64,000 nucleotides of DNA from UBA2883 sp964017965 (GTDB lineage Bacteria > Cyanobacteriota > Vampirovibrionia > Gastranaerophilales > Gastranaerophilaceae): positions 558,001 to 622,000 of the forward strand of contig CAXHNV010000001.1 in NCBI GenBank assembly GCA_964017965.1, written 5' to 3'. A program made the translations under genes and the position numbers. The notes below the pieces were generated by a model that searched no databases, was not told the DNA's origin, and was given only the letters and a program-made list of their open reading frames with translations. The stretch's first letter is position 1, and each line of letters starts with the position of its first letter. This document shows positions 8,955-19,301 of the stretch, piece after piece.

Positions 8955-10254
8955 TCCGCAAAACAGAAACCAAAAGTCCTAGAGACATCAAGACAGGATA
9001 GAACATGCCCTTTAAAATAGTGAACGAGCTTGCGCCGATAGAAGCTGCCAAGCTTGTTGCAATTAATATCTGTGCCCCGTAAGGAATCAACCCCTGTACA
9101 GCACAAGATGTCGTATCCAATAAACTCGCTGTCCTCACAGGTGAAATATTATGTTCAGCCGATAACTCTTTTGCAATAGAACCCGAAGTAATAATCGCTA
9201 CAGTGTTATTAGCCGTAAACAAGTTTATCATCCCGACCAAAAAACATATTCCGACCTCACAGGTTCTCTTATCCTTAATCCAACGGCCCGTCTCTTTAAT
9301 AATATAAGTGATACCGCCATTATATCTCACAAGCAAAAGTAATCCGCCTGCAAGCATTGCTACAATAAGGGTTGTTGCCATACTAATCGTTCCGTCACCA
9401 ATATAACCAAACGCGTCAAATATCCCGAACATGCCATAAGATAAACCGATAATTACGTTCAATATTGTGCCGAAGAATAGTAAAAACATTACATTAACCC
9501 CCGATATCCCGAGAATCAATAATAATATATAAGGGCTGATTTTTACGTAATTATCAAAAGTTAATGTACCTTGTGTAACAACAGAGTTTGCGCTTGCAAA
9601 AATAGGTAAAGTATAAAGTAATATACATAAAATCGCTGGTACAGTGATAATCTTCAAATTAGCTAACATTTCATCACGCATTTCAACATTCTGGGTTCTG
9701 CTTGCTGCAATCTTTGTATCTGATATCAACGACATATTATCGCCGAACATAGCGCCGCCAACAGTTGCACCCAGTACAAACGACGGGTTTATCCCAAAAG
9801 ATTGCGAAATAGTAACTGCAATCGGTATAATAGCTGCAATAGTACCGCAAGATGTACCGATAGAAAGTGATATAAGTGCTGAAATTATAAACAAGCCCAA
9901 TACCATAAACTGTCCCGGGATAAAATGCTGTGCTATCATAACCGCAGCCTCAACTCCGCCGACAGCTTTTGCGCTTGCCGTAAACGCTCCCGCAAGAATG
10001 AATACAAGACACATTATCATAATGTCCTTATTCCCCATGCCAAGCGCGAAAAGTTCTATCTTTTTGTTTAATTTCTCTTTGTGGTTCAATGTCAGTGCCG
10101 TGCAAGATGATATCAAAAACGCAACAGTCATCGGTACCTTTGAAAAATCCTTAGTCCATAACGAGAACCCGAAATAAAACACAATAAATACAATAAAAGG
10201 GATTATTGCCTTAAAACTTGATTCTCTCCATTGAATATTTTCTTCATGTCTCAT
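8941..10254 (-). CDS. nhaC: Na+/H+ antiporter, NhaC family
   Basis: A 437-residue polytopic inner-membrane protein with about 11 hydrophobic segments. Signatures include SIGTSCGTIAAIIPIAV, GGAMFGDNMSLISDTKIAA and TTSCAVQGLIPYGAQ, typical of NhaC/ion transporter superfamily proteins that exchange Na+ for H+. It may work with the Na+-pumping decarboxylase at the far end of the window, which is inference. There is no Shine-Dalgarno; TATTAT ends 6 nt before the ATG, suggesting a leaderless message. It converges with and overlaps the CoA-disulfide reductase gene. Confidence 0.9.
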   Translation of the reverse strand: MRHEENIQWRESSFKAIIPFIVFIVFYFGFSLWTKDFSKVPMTVAFLISSCTALTLNHKEKLNKKIELFALGMGNKDIMIMCLVFILAGAFTASAKAVGGVEAAVMIAQHFIPGQFMVLGLFIISALISLSIGTSCGTIAAIIPIAVTISQSFGINPSFVLGATVGGAMFGDNMSLISDTKIAASRTQNVEMRDEMLANLKIITVPAILCILLYTLPIFASANSVVTQGTLTFDNYVKISPYILLLILGISGVNVMFLLFFGTILNVIIGLSYGMFGIFDAFGYIGDGTISMATTLIVAMLAGGLLLLVRYNGGITYIIKETGRWIKDKRTCEVGICFLVGMINLFTANNTVAIITSGSIAKELSAEHNISPVRTASLLDTTSCAVQGLIPYGAQILIATSLAASIGASSFTILKGMFYPVLMSLGLLVSVLRTKNN

Positions 10255-10260
10255 TATCTA

Positions 10261-10266
10261 ATAATA
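10261..10266 (-). promoter_or_regulatory. -10 box abutting nhaC start
   Basis: TATTAT on the minus strand, 6 nt before ATG, with a TTACAA about 17 nt further upstream. Fits a leaderless start. Confidence 0.5.
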
Positions 10267-10366
10267 GCATGAATTCTAACCGATTGTAACAATTTTTTCG
10301 GAAACTAACAAATTTTTATATTCTTGCTTATTAAAACAAAAAACTGAAAAAGATAAAGGACTAACT

Positions 10367-13300
10367 ATGCGTGTAAATTCAATCAATTCAACTACTCCCA
10401 AATTCAAAGGTACTAGAGAAGACAGAAATGTAACAGCACAATTAAAGGCTACCAATTCATATTCATTAACAGAGCCGAACCAGAGAAAAATTAATCAGGC
10501 AATCGAGAGACTTGCTGAACAGCGTGGTGAAGAAAACATCAGGTTCTTGTTGAATGTTGGTGAAAATTTAACATATCAAACAAATATTCCGAATGCTAAA
10601 TCAACTAAAAATGATTGGCGTTCAAAACTTAAGAGTGCGACTGAACGCTCGTTAGCTATTTCAGATCCGATTCTTAAAGAAAAATATGAACCGGAAATTA
10701 AACGTGTATTTGATGAATCAAAACCTTTGTCTGAAGAAGAACAAAAGATACTTATGCATAGAGATTCCATTATGTATAGAGCTGATTTGGACAGTTTGAA
10801 ATCAAATCCTAACGAAAATATTAGAAACTTAGAATCCAATATGGATTATTTCATTGCTTCAACAGAAACTCCGACAGCTGAAAAAGCTTATGTAATGGAA
10901 CGTTTAGACTATATGATGAGTCCTCATTACAAAATTAACCCTCAGCTTGAAGACAAGAAAACTCAAGTGCTTGCTGAGATGATGAACGATATGGTAATCA
11001 ATACTCCGGAATCAAAAGTTCCGAATATCAAAGCAGTAAACCAGAAAACACACGGCATGTGTGCAGCAATTTCAATTGTAAGAAAAGCTGTAGCATACGA
11101 AGATAAGGCAAATTACGTGGACGCGTTGTTGTCAGAACTTGACGACACAACCTCTGTTATGGTGTATGACCGCCACAACCTCGGCTCCGGTAAAAGAGTT
11201 CCGGTTGAAAAAACTTTTGTCGACTTCGACTATGCACAAGAAAAAGGTTACAGAATTATCGACGCTTCTACTCTTCAATGGATGGGTATTGCAAATATGT
11301 ATGGTACTCAGAACGAAAAGTTGAATGACTTTTTCGCTTTTGACAGAGATAATCTTGATGCGTTCCACGATTCGTTCTTTGCAAAGAGCATCAATGATGA
11401 TGAAGTGAGAGGTAAGCAAAGCCATTTTCAATCTCTGGTAAAAGCGAAAGACGAGTTGGAAAATGTAAAAGCAAGTAATGTGCTTAAAGAAGTAAAACGT
11501 GTCGAACGTGAACAAAGCCATGACAGTAACATTGAATTGATTCAAAAATATAACGAAGACTCAAGAAAAAATCTAAAAAGACTTGTTCCTGATATTTCAA
11601 AATCTGAGCTTGATGAAGATATGTCAGTTTTAATGCAGTTATATGCTCCGACATCTGAAAAAGCAGCAAAACGAGATGTGAAAATCAGACAATATACTTT
11701 CATCCCGAATGAAGAGTCTTCTCAAAAAGAAAAGAAAGTACAAAGCTACTTTACAGATAAATATGCTGACAGAGTTTCAAATACAGACGTTGAAAAAACA
11801 GTTTCTAACTTAGTATCAAATATTGAAACAGTGTCAGGTTTAGAAAAAGCTTTAGCAGATACCAGCTCAATGTCAGGCAAAATTGCTAATGCAAGAAAAC
11901 TATATGGTGCAGAAGCAGCTTATAGAGCAACTTTTGAAATAGGATTAAGAGATAATGATAATTTAACAGATTACTTAATCCACTATAATCTTCCTGATAA
12001 CGAATCAAGAATTTCACAGGGTTATCAGACAGTGATTGACCGTATCGAAAAGAAAAATGATACAAAACTGATGAATCATTTTGCGGGCATGTTTGGTGTT
12101 GACCCTAAAGACAAAGAAGGTATTGTTGACAATCTTCAAAAGATAAAGGATTCTGTTGATTATATCCAAACAGAAGGTCTAGATAACCTTTATTATTCAA
12201 TGGGTATCGGTGACAGAAAACACGTGCTTTTGAGCGAAATTTCAGCTACAAAATCAGCTGTGGAAAACGGTGATAAAGATGAACTGAAAAGAATGGCTCA
12301 AACAATGAACGTTAAGGAAGACAAAAAACGTGTTACAGCTGAACTTGCTAAGCTTGAAGAAAGTTTAACTTCAGACCGTAGCGATGAAAAAGCTTATAAA
12401 CATGCGCTAAACAGAATCGGTTCAAAAGATGAAATGCTTAACTTTGTTGACCTTCATAAAATGTTTATTGAAAAACTCCAAAGTGAAGATGAAATGGAAT
12501 CATCTGTTTATCTTGCAAACTTTAAGAACTTAAATGGTTTAGCACAGGATTGTTCAAATGAAGAATTGCAACAGGCAATAAATGGAGTGGGTCAAACATT
12601 CAACGTATTTGCACAATCAATGGCAAATGCAGCAGCTATATTGAATGTTCCTAATGAAGACGGTTCAATGTATTTTACTGTTGACGGTCAAAAACTTGTT
12701 ATGAAGAAAATGGAAAACGAAGGTAAGCTCATTCCGTTAAAAGATATGCGTGCACTTCAAACAAGATTCAATAAGATAGATAAACTTCGTTCTTCTGACG
12801 AGTTTTCAAGCAGACAGGGTAAAATTTCAGACCCTGAGTTATATAAATTAACAAAACCTGAAAAAGAAGCCGTTAAGAAAATTGGCGGTAAGGTTAACGC
12901 TATGTACTCTGATGTTGTAAGAGAACACAACCGTGTATTCAAATCAATCAGAGGCGCAATAGAAAAACAAGCAATGTATATTGGTACTAATGCAGGTACA
13001 TATTGGGTATCAAAAGACGGTCACAGCGGTATATCAGGTCCTCAACAGGTTAAAATACTTGAACAGTTGACAGACAGACCTTACCAAATGGTATCTGATA
13101 TTGATGAGGCAGTTGATATCATTAAAAACTCTGCTTATTCAGGTATCTCATCAACAAGTGTATTTAGCCACGACCACGGCTGGCATGCTCAATATATTGC
13201 AGACGCTACAGAGGTAGGAAAAGACGGCAGAACTGCAATCTTCCACGATAATACGTGGGGTGCGTCCGAACACGAAAATACCTGGGTAGATTCAGAAGGT

Positions 13301-16300
13301 TTGACAAGAACCGACTATTCAGATAGACGTGGTGGTGACTTAGGTTATATCACCAACGATGATTGGAGAAACGGTAACTACGTAGACAACCTTACTAAAA
13401 AAGCAGGTCATATAACTCCGCACGATGTTGACAGCAGAGCTTATAAAAAACTGAAACCTGCTGGTAGCGAATACGATTTCTCTACTATTTCAGACATTAT
13501 TGTAACAGGTAACAGCCCTGCTTATAAAGATATTGCCGCTCAAATCAAGGATACAATCTTTGTTCCGGATTCAATTTTCTTACCGGATATTACAAAACAC
13601 GCAAACGGCATGACTTCTAAAGAGATTCAAAAAGCTATCTTTAGAAACGAAACAGCAGGTACTGCTTATCACGCTAAGTTTGATAAAATCCAAAAACGAT
13701 TGAAAGGTGACGCTTTCTCTAAAGGAATCAATACTTTAGAAGACTATAACAAACTTTCTGATAATGACCCTATCAAGATTACGTTTGAAAAAGCGGCTAT
13801 CAGATTAGCATATCCGGATGCTCCAATGTATGATGAACTTGGTAAAGCTCTTGATATGAAATCTGTTATGAAGGTTAAAGCAGAACAAAAACGACGTGCT
13901 GTTGATAACTTTGATTATGCGTTCGGAAAATCACCTGATGTAATGACATATTTAGCACAAGAACACGCTAAACCTATTGCTGATCTTGTCGTAAAATCAT
14001 TTACAAATAACGGTTTACCGGAAGATAAAGCAGCAGCTGTAGTTAAGAGTATTGTTGTTCTTGATAAGGACGAAAAAGCTAAATTTACAGGCAGCACGAA
14101 AGATACTATTGAATTAGTTTTGGATAAACTTTCAAGACAATATGATGAAAACATGCAGGTAACAATAGCTTCTAAGAAAGCTAAATCGGAGATTATGTCA
14201 GGCATGCGTAATCTGTTGTCAGAAGCTTTGTATTTCAATAAAGCTGATATGAATTTTGAAAGTGCAAAAGCAAAGGGTATCGAAAACTGGATAGATGAAA
14301 AGTTTAACCCTGCAACAGATGAAGAGTTTGTACAGGTTTACAACACTCTTCAAGATATGAATGCTGAAGATTTTGCAAAACTCAGAGAAGGTATTACTGA
14401 TAAACAACTAGGTATGACAGGTTCTACAGGCTTTGATGTATTACAAAAATTCAATGCAGCGAATGATGAAGCTGAATCAACGGTTAAAAATATCTTGTTC
14501 TACGAAGAATACACAAAAGATATGGCGCAAAGCAAAACCAAAACAACTTACAAATGCAGCAAGTTGAACAAGAAAACCAGAGGCGCTGTATATGTAGGGC
14601 AGAGAACATTTGACGATTTGTATCGTTCAATGAATTTCTCATTGTCAACATTAACTTATGACAAAATGTTCAACAAATGGAAAGATATGAACTTTAGAAA
14701 ACACGGTGCATTACCTGCATATCCGACATTAGACTTGAGCAATAACAAGACAATCAAGGGTGAAGTTAATAGCTTATATGAAAAAGTTGGGGAATCAATG
14801 GCTGAAATTATTCAGAAGAAGACTATCCAGAGAGATTATGCGATAGTTGATGAACTGGGTAATTATACAGCTCAGTTGAACCCTGAAAAGACACCAACAG
14901 GTCCGCAGCTTAAACACGCTCAAAAACTTGCGGGTGAATTCATTACATTGAATATGGATGATTCAAGTATTGCTGATTCATTGGGTGCGGCTTATAACAT
15001 CCTTGAGATGAAACGAGGCGTTGGCTATGATGAATTAAAATCTAATGTTGACGTTATGGTTAAAGAATTTGATGTTGTTAAACAAGCTAACAGCAGTGTA
15101 GATATTGGCAGTTATTTGAAGTCTCGAAAAACATTAATGGATAAGTACACCGATACAATTATCGATATCAGTATACCTCCTAGATATCAGAGAAAGGTTA
15201 AGGAATCTGCATTAAAATGGCAGTCTCTTGAATTGAAGTATGCTGTTGGTGCAAAGGTTGAATCTGAGAATATCCAACGACTTCAAGCCAAGATAGATAA
15301 TGCATCTATTGCGCCTCACTCTGAAAAACAGATTAACAGTTTTGACAAAATTGTTGATATGGTAGAGAAGACTAAGAGATTGAAGTCAGCTCAAACACCT
15401 GATAAAGCTAAGATTCAGGAACGTGAAGCTATGATTGCTGAGATGACAGAAAAATATGTTAATAAATATATTAAAGAAGATTCTCGTGATAATATCAAGG
15501 CGAATATTTCCGACTGGTCACGTAAGCAATTACATGGTGGTAACAGAAGAAAAGTTACTGAAGACGATGTAATGGATGCAAGAGACAAGTTTGAAGAAGA
15601 ATTTTACAAGTATCACATTACTAAGAATCCGACAGACTTGTTGAATACGTATTTATTGTTGTCTTCTAAAGACGCAAAAGAAAATTATCCTAAGTCAGTA
15701 GAAAACGTTAAAATATACGAACGTATGTTATCTGATGAGTTGACATTAACAAGGTTTGTAGATTTACAGGACGCTTTAATGGAAGCTGTTCAGACAGGTA
15801 ACACTGCTCACGTTAAGGATTATTTTGATGAATACCATATCGATCAAGCCGGACATGTTAGTATGAACAGCGACGAAGCTATTGATTATATGGTTAAGTA
15901 TATGTTAATGGAAGATAATACAAAACCGGCTAAGATGTTTGTAGAAAAGCTTGGTCTTGGTGATAGAGTTATGGAGATTGAAACAAAGGCTCTTCACGAA
16001 GAAAAACCAAGAAAACAGGTTGATAAACTGGTTAATGAATTACGTTCTATAAATGTATTCCAAACAGCTGTTGTTGAAGAACAGAAGGCATTGATGTCTA
16101 TAATCGATACTGTTGAAGATACAGATGACGCAATTGAAACTTCTAAGCAAAATATCTTGAAGAAATTACAGGGTAAGAAAGCTAACAAGACTGTTGTGAA
16201 AGCATATATGGAAGCAATGGATGAGGCTAAAAAAGCATTGAAAGAAAACCCTGATATGCAAAGAAGCTTAATGCTTGGTAGTATACATGGCTCAGTTGTT

Positions 16301-16537
16301 CAACAGATACAAGAATATGTAAACGAAGATTTGCAAGAAAAACAAGGTAGTTTGAACGCATTGCATACGATTTATAAGTTCTTGTTAGGCTTGAAGTTGC
16401 CTGAATATTCTGACGGTTACAAAATGCAACAGCAGTTATCGAAAGAATACACTGATTTGTTGAGATACAATAATGAACAATTGAAAAAAGTTTCAGAAGG
16501 CAGTGACGCTATTTCTGTAAGATCAATTGATAATTAA
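10367..16537 (+). CDS. Giant protein with split papain/bleomycin-hydrolase-like protease centre
   Basis: A 2056-residue protein of unknown function, the largest gene here. The segment NQKTHGMCAAIS (Gln226, Cys232) matches the oxyanion-hole Gln and nucleophile Cys of C1 peptidases, with the exact 6-residue Gln-to-Cys spacing of papain and the NQK of bleomycin hydrolase (C1B). Far downstream, GWHAQYIADA (His940) and HDNTWG (Asn962) match the His and Asn-x-Trp-Gly of the triad. About 700 residues lie between Cys and His, against about 134 in papain. The rest, including residues 963-2056, looks largely helical, charged and Lys/Glu-rich. No signal peptide or membrane segment is visible; the N-terminus has a short FKG motif. 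AAAGGA precedes the ATG. Protease activity is inference. Confidence 0.75.
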   Translation: MRVNSINSTTPKFKGTREDRNVTAQLKATNSYSLTEPNQRKINQAIERLAEQRGEENIRFLLNVGENLTYQTNIPNAKSTKNDWRSKLKSATERSLAISDPILKEKYEPEIKRVFDESKPLSEEEQKILMHRDSIMYRADLDSLKSNPNENIRNLESNMDYFIASTETPTAEKAYVMERLDYMMSPHYKINPQLEDKKTQVLAEMMNDMVINTPESKVPNIKAVNQKTHGMCAAISIVRKAVAYEDKANYVDALLSELDDTTSVMVYDRHNLGSGKRVPVEKTFVDFDYAQEKGYRIIDASTLQWMGIANMYGTQNEKLNDFFAFDRDNLDAFHDSFFAKSINDDEVRGKQSHFQSLVKAKDELENVKASNVLKEVKRVEREQSHDSNIELIQKYNEDSRKNLKRLVPDISKSELDEDMSVLMQLYAPTSEKAAKRDVKIRQYTFIPNEESSQKEKKVQSYFTDKYADRVSNTDVEKTVSNLVSNIETVSGLEKALADTSSMSGKIANARKLYGAEAAYRATFEIGLRDNDNLTDYLIHYNLPDNESRISQGYQTVIDRIEKKNDTKLMNHFAGMFGVDPKDKEGIVDNLQKIKDSVDYIQTEGLDNLYYSMGIGDRKHVLLSEISATKSAVENGDKDELKRMAQTMNVKEDKKRVTAELAKLEESLTSDRSDEKAYKHALNRIGSKDEMLNFVDLHKMFIEKLQSEDEMESSVYLANFKNLNGLAQDCSNEELQQAINGVGQTFNVFAQSMANAAAILNVPNEDGSMYFTVDGQKLVMKKMENEGKLIPLKDMRALQTRFNKIDKLRSSDEFSSRQGKISDPELYKLTKPEKEAVKKIGGKVNAMYSDVVREHNRVFKSIRGAIEKQAMYIGTNAGTYWVSKDGHSGISGPQQVKILEQLTDRPYQMVSDIDEAVDIIKNSAYSGISSTSVFSHDHGWHAQYIADATEVGKDGRTAIFHDNTWGASEHENTWVDSEGLTRTDYSDRRGGDLGYITNDDWRNGNYVDNLTKKAGHITPHDVDSRAYKKLKPAGSEYDFSTISDIIVTGNSPAYKDIAAQIKDTIFVPDSIFLPDITKHANGMTSKEIQKAIFRNETAGTAYHAKFDKIQKRLKGDAFSKGINTLEDYNKLSDNDPIKITFEKAAIRLAYPDAPMYDELGKALDMKSVMKVKAEQKRRAVDNFDYAFGKSPDVMTYLAQEHAKPIADLVVKSFTNNGLPEDKAAAVVKSIVVLDKDEKAKFTGSTKDTIELVLDKLSRQYDENMQVTIASKKAKSEIMSGMRNLLSEALYFNKADMNFESAKAKGIENWIDEKFNPATDEEFVQVYNTLQDMNAEDFAKLREGITDKQLGMTGSTGFDVLQKFNAANDEAESTVKNILFYEEYTKDMAQSKTKTTYKCSKLNKKTRGAVYVGQRTFDDLYRSMNFSLSTLTYDKMFNKWKDMNFRKHGALPAYPTLDLSNNKTIKGEVNSLYEKVGESMAEIIQKKTIQRDYAIVDELGNYTAQLNPEKTPTGPQLKHAQKLAGEFITLNMDDSSIADSLGAAYNILEMKRGVGYDELKSNVDVMVKEFDVVKQANSSVDIGSYLKSRKTLMDKYTDTIIDISIPPRYQRKVKESALKWQSLELKYAVGAKVESENIQRLQAKIDNASIAPHSEKQINSFDKIVDMVEKTKRLKSAQTPDKAKIQEREAMIAEMTEKYVNKYIKEDSRDNIKANISDWSRKQLHGGNRRKVTEDDVMDARDKFEEEFYKYHITKNPTDLLNTYLLLSSKDAKENYPKSVENVKIYERMLSDELTLTRFVDLQDALMEAVQTGNTAHVKDYFDEYHIDQAGHVSMNSDEAIDYMVKYMLMEDNTKPAKMFVEKLGLGDRVMEIETKALHEEKPRKQVDKLVNELRSINVFQTAVVEEQKALMSIIDTVEDTDDAIETSKQNILKKLQGKKANKTVVKAYMEAMDEAKKALKENPDMQRSLMLGSIHGSVVQQIQEYVNEDLQEKQGSLNALHTIYKFLLGLKLPEYSDGYKMQQQLSKEYTDLLRYNNEQLKKVSEGSDAISVRSIDN

Positions 16538-16542
16538 AATAT

Positions 16543-16606
16543 TGTAACGAATGTAACAAATTTGTGAAAGCATGAAATCACGCGGGTTTAAAGTCCTTTT
16601 TATATA
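16543..16606 (+). promoter_or_regulatory. TGTAA-repeat promoter (regulon type)
   Basis: Direct repeats TGTAAC at 16543, TGTAAC at 16552 and TGTGAA at 16563, then TATATA at 16601. The third repeat begins exactly 38 nt before TATATA, as at 39713, 41944 and 46419. Confidence 0.6.
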
Positions 16607-16639
16607 TGTAGTGATACTAAAATAGAGAGGACTTTTTCC

Positions 16640-17989
16640 ATGGCTGATATTAGTTTTAACGGTAAGGTGAAAACTGAAGGTATTACAAAAGAAGAATTTT
16701 TAGCTAAATTCAATGATGCGGCTGTGAAAGAAAAAGCCGGCAGTATATTTGATAAGTTTAATACAAATAATACCGGAGATAGTGAAAATAAACTTGATGT
16801 CAAAGAACAAGCAGGTTTGTTAGCTTTCTTGAAGAACTTAGCAGGTGCGGATAAGACGATATCTGATTCTGAATTTGCTGCTAAATCAGAATTTGCAAAA
16901 ACCTTAGGGTTTGAGAATGCTGAAACATTGAGTTCTGTAGTAGGAGCTTATAATGAATTGGCAACCGGTGATGAAGTTACATTTGGCAGTGACGGTAAGA
17001 CTGTAACTGTCGGTAAGAATACATATACTTATGATGATAATGCAGCATTCCAAAGTGAAACTACAGGTTCAGGAGCTTCTGCTGCAACACGTAGAAATAA
17101 ACAGAAATATGACCCTGTACATTTGTCATCAAACTGGCACATGCAGCGTGATGTCGGTAAAGCTATTGCAAACGGAGATGAAGGTTATGCCGACATCAAA
17201 ACTAAAACAACTGCAGCCGAGGTATTAGATGCTATTCTTGCGAAAAAAGGACTCACTGCTGAAGGTGAAACAAAAGAAAAGTTGTTACAAACATTTATTA
17301 AGTTTAACCCGAGCGTATTTGATAGAGAAACCGGTGCTGTTTGGCTTGATGCGGATTGGACGAAGCTTGATTTTCCTGCGGTAAGTGAAGGCGTTACAAC
17401 AGCGAACATGGTTTCTGATGACGTTGATTTATCTGATGTTGGTAAACCGTCAACACAGGGCTGGTATAACTCAAGTGCAAATTTTGCTGATATTTCAACT
17501 GAAACTTTAAAAAATTCTGAATCTAAAGCCGGCAATGAGACAAGTGCTGCAAGATATGTGCTTGATAGGGTCTTAGCGACTAAGATGAATGGAATCCTAT
17601 CAGAAGAAAACAAGGCAAAACTACTGGGTGAAATCATCAGGAGAAACCCTGAAGTGTTTAACGGAGACGGTAAATTAAAAGCCGGAGTTACTGACGCACA
17701 GGTTCAGGCAATCAAGATTCCGACTATGAACTGGATAAAATCTAAGTATGGTGTTGAAGCCAATGGTACCGGTGGTTATAAAAAACAAACGAGTATGCCG
17801 ACTATTCGAGGTCGAAACGGATACTATGCTGTGCAATCCGGCCTGGGTGCTTGGGTATACTATAACCCACAAGGTAAACTAATAAGCGGAGATGATTTTA
17901 AGAAAAAATGTCCGAGTATTTATGCTTCAACCCAAAATACAACCCCCCAAAAAATCGGAAACAAAACCAAGCACGAGTTCCATGAATAA
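16640..17989 (+). CDS. Hypothetical protein with internal duplication and N-terminal EF-hand-like segment
   Basis: A 449-residue protein I do not recognise. Near residue 38 FDKFNTNNTGDSENKLDVKE resembles an EF-hand-type acidic loop. The middle and C-terminal parts contain two related units: AAEVLDAILAKKGL ... LLQTFIKFNPSVF, and AARYVLDRVLATKMNGI ... LLGEIIRRNPEVF. Residues 375-430 are Gly/Tyr-rich. No signal peptide is present. A GAGAGGA Shine-Dalgarno-like run precedes the ATG. It follows the giant gene but has its own promoter of the TGTAA-repeat type. Function unknown; a structural or surface role is possible. Confidence 0.7.
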   Translation: MADISFNGKVKTEGITKEEFLAKFNDAAVKEKAGSIFDKFNTNNTGDSENKLDVKEQAGLLAFLKNLAGADKTISDSEFAAKSEFAKTLGFENAETLSSVVGAYNELATGDEVTFGSDGKTVTVGKNTYTYDDNAAFQSETTGSGASAATRRNKQKYDPVHLSSNWHMQRDVGKAIANGDEGYADIKTKTTAAEVLDAILAKKGLTAEGETKEKLLQTFIKFNPSVFDRETGAVWLDADWTKLDFPAVSEGVTTANMVSDDVDLSDVGKPSTQGWYNSSANFADISTETLKNSESKAGNETSAARYVLDRVLATKMNGILSEENKAKLLGEIIRRNPEVFNGDGKLKAGVTDAQVQAIKIPTMNWIKSKYGVEANGTGGYKKQTSMPTIRGRNGYYAVQSGLGAWVYYNPQGKLISGDDFKKKCPSIYASTQNTTPQKIGNKTKHEFHE

Positions 17990-18083
17990 CACCCAATCAA
18001 TAATTGAAGCATCAGCTCAGTATACAGATGTTAAAAGATCTGGTTCTTGGTCTTCAATAATATAAGAATCTTATTTAATAACT

Positions 18084-18112
18084 TTGTTAAAAAATAATTA
18101 AGTTCTTATAAT
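18084..18112 (+). promoter_or_regulatory. Promoter of dnaJ-like gene
   Basis: TTGTTA, 17-nt spacer, TATAAT, about 40 nt upstream of the ATG at 18153. No CIRCE-type heat-shock operator was seen nearby. Confidence 0.65.
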
Positions 18113-18152
18113 ATCTCACGGATTTATATTATCATTATTGTAGGAGACAGTA

Positions 18153-19178
18153 ATGCAATATAAAGATTATTATGAGATATTAGGTGTAAAACGTGAAGCA
18201 ACAGCGGCTGAAATTAAATCAGCATACAGAAAGCTTGCGCGTAAATATCACCCCGATGTAAATAAAACAAAAGAAGCCGAAGAAAAGTTTAAAGATATTA
18301 ACGAGGCTTATGAAGTATTAGGTGATGAGGCGAAACGTCAACGTTATGACAGTTTAGGTTCAAACTGGCAAGGCGGTGCAGACTATACTCCTCCTCCGGG
18401 TTATGAAAACTTCGCGTTTAACTTCAATCAAGGTGGTGCACAAAGTTTTAACTTTGGCGGCGGCGCCGGCGGGTTCTCTGATTTCTTTAGCTCGTTGTTT
18501 GGAGATTTTATGGGCGGCGCCCAAACAGGAGGCGCAGGGTTTAATCAATATGCTAACTTCCAACAACAAGGTGCGCAAACCAGAAGAAGTCAAAAAGCAC
18601 CTAAGTCCGAAAACCTTGATGTTACAAAGAATTTAGATGTTTCTGTTAAAGACCTGTTTGAAGATAAACCGATAACAGTTAAGTTTTCACAGCTTGAAAA
18701 ATGTACTCAATGCCCGCCAAACGGGTTCTGTTCTCATTGCGGCGGTACAGGGTTTGTTAATAACTCTGATTCCGTTAAAATTAAGCTGCCTAAAAACGTT
18801 ACTGAAGGTCAAAAAATCAAACTCAAAGGTAAAGGTAAAACCGATTCTTACGGTCGTCACGGCGACATGTTCCTTGTTGTACACATAAAAGACAGCGAAT
18901 ACCAAATCGACGGAACCACACTTACAAAAGAAGTCGAAATCTATCCGACAGAAGCTGTTTTAGGCGGTGAAAAAGAGATTGAAACTCTCCACGGTAAAAT
19001 AAATATTAAAATCCCGCCAAAAGTTTCATCCGGTCAGGCGCTTAGATTAAAGAACCTCGGTTTACCTGATAAAGACGGCAAGTTTGGTGATTTGAAAGTT
19101 AAGATGAAGATAGTTATTCCTAAAGACTTGTCTGAAAAAGAGGTTGAGCTTTATAAAAAGCTTGCTGAACTTCGTTAA
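18153..19178 (+). CDS. DnaJ-type co-chaperone with reduced zinc finger
   Basis: A 341-residue Hsp40. The J domain occupies residues 3-70 with the essential HPD (YHPDVN). A Gly/Phe-rich linker follows (about 75-150), then a C-terminal substrate-binding domain. Between them sits CTQCPPNGFCSHCGGTG, only two CxxC motifs, where full DnaJ has four; this can make one zinc site at most. It resembles DnaJ2/CbpA-like proteins rather than the main DnaJ of a dnaK operon, and no dnaK or grpE is adjacent. It should stimulate the DnaK ATPase. GGAGA precedes the ATG. Confidence 0.88.
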   Translation: MQYKDYYEILGVKREATAAEIKSAYRKLARKYHPDVNKTKEAEEKFKDINEAYEVLGDEAKRQRYDSLGSNWQGGADYTPPPGYENFAFNFNQGGAQSFNFGGGAGGFSDFFSSLFGDFMGGAQTGGAGFNQYANFQQQGAQTRRSQKAPKSENLDVTKNLDVSVKDLFEDKPITVKFSQLEKCTQCPPNGFCSHCGGTGFVNNSDSVKIKLPKNVTEGQKIKLKGKGKTDSYGRHGDMFLVVHIKDSEYQIDGTTLTKEVEIYPTEAVLGGEKEIETLHGKINIKIPPKVSSGQALRLKNLGLPDKDGKFGDLKVKMKIVIPKDLSEKEVELYKKLAELR

Positions 19179-19301
19179 AATCATGGTTCAAATTTAAAAT
19201 AATATATTTGTACGATTTCAAAAAAAGCGGTTAAAGTTTTAAAATTTTAGTTCGTCAAGACATGTACAGTTTATCCCACCCAATTTTGATTTGGAGTCGA
19301 A

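Noticed and set aside
10279..10330. TGTAA-type promoter for the giant gene
   Set aside because: One TGTAAC is present but no repeat array or TATATA at the required distances.
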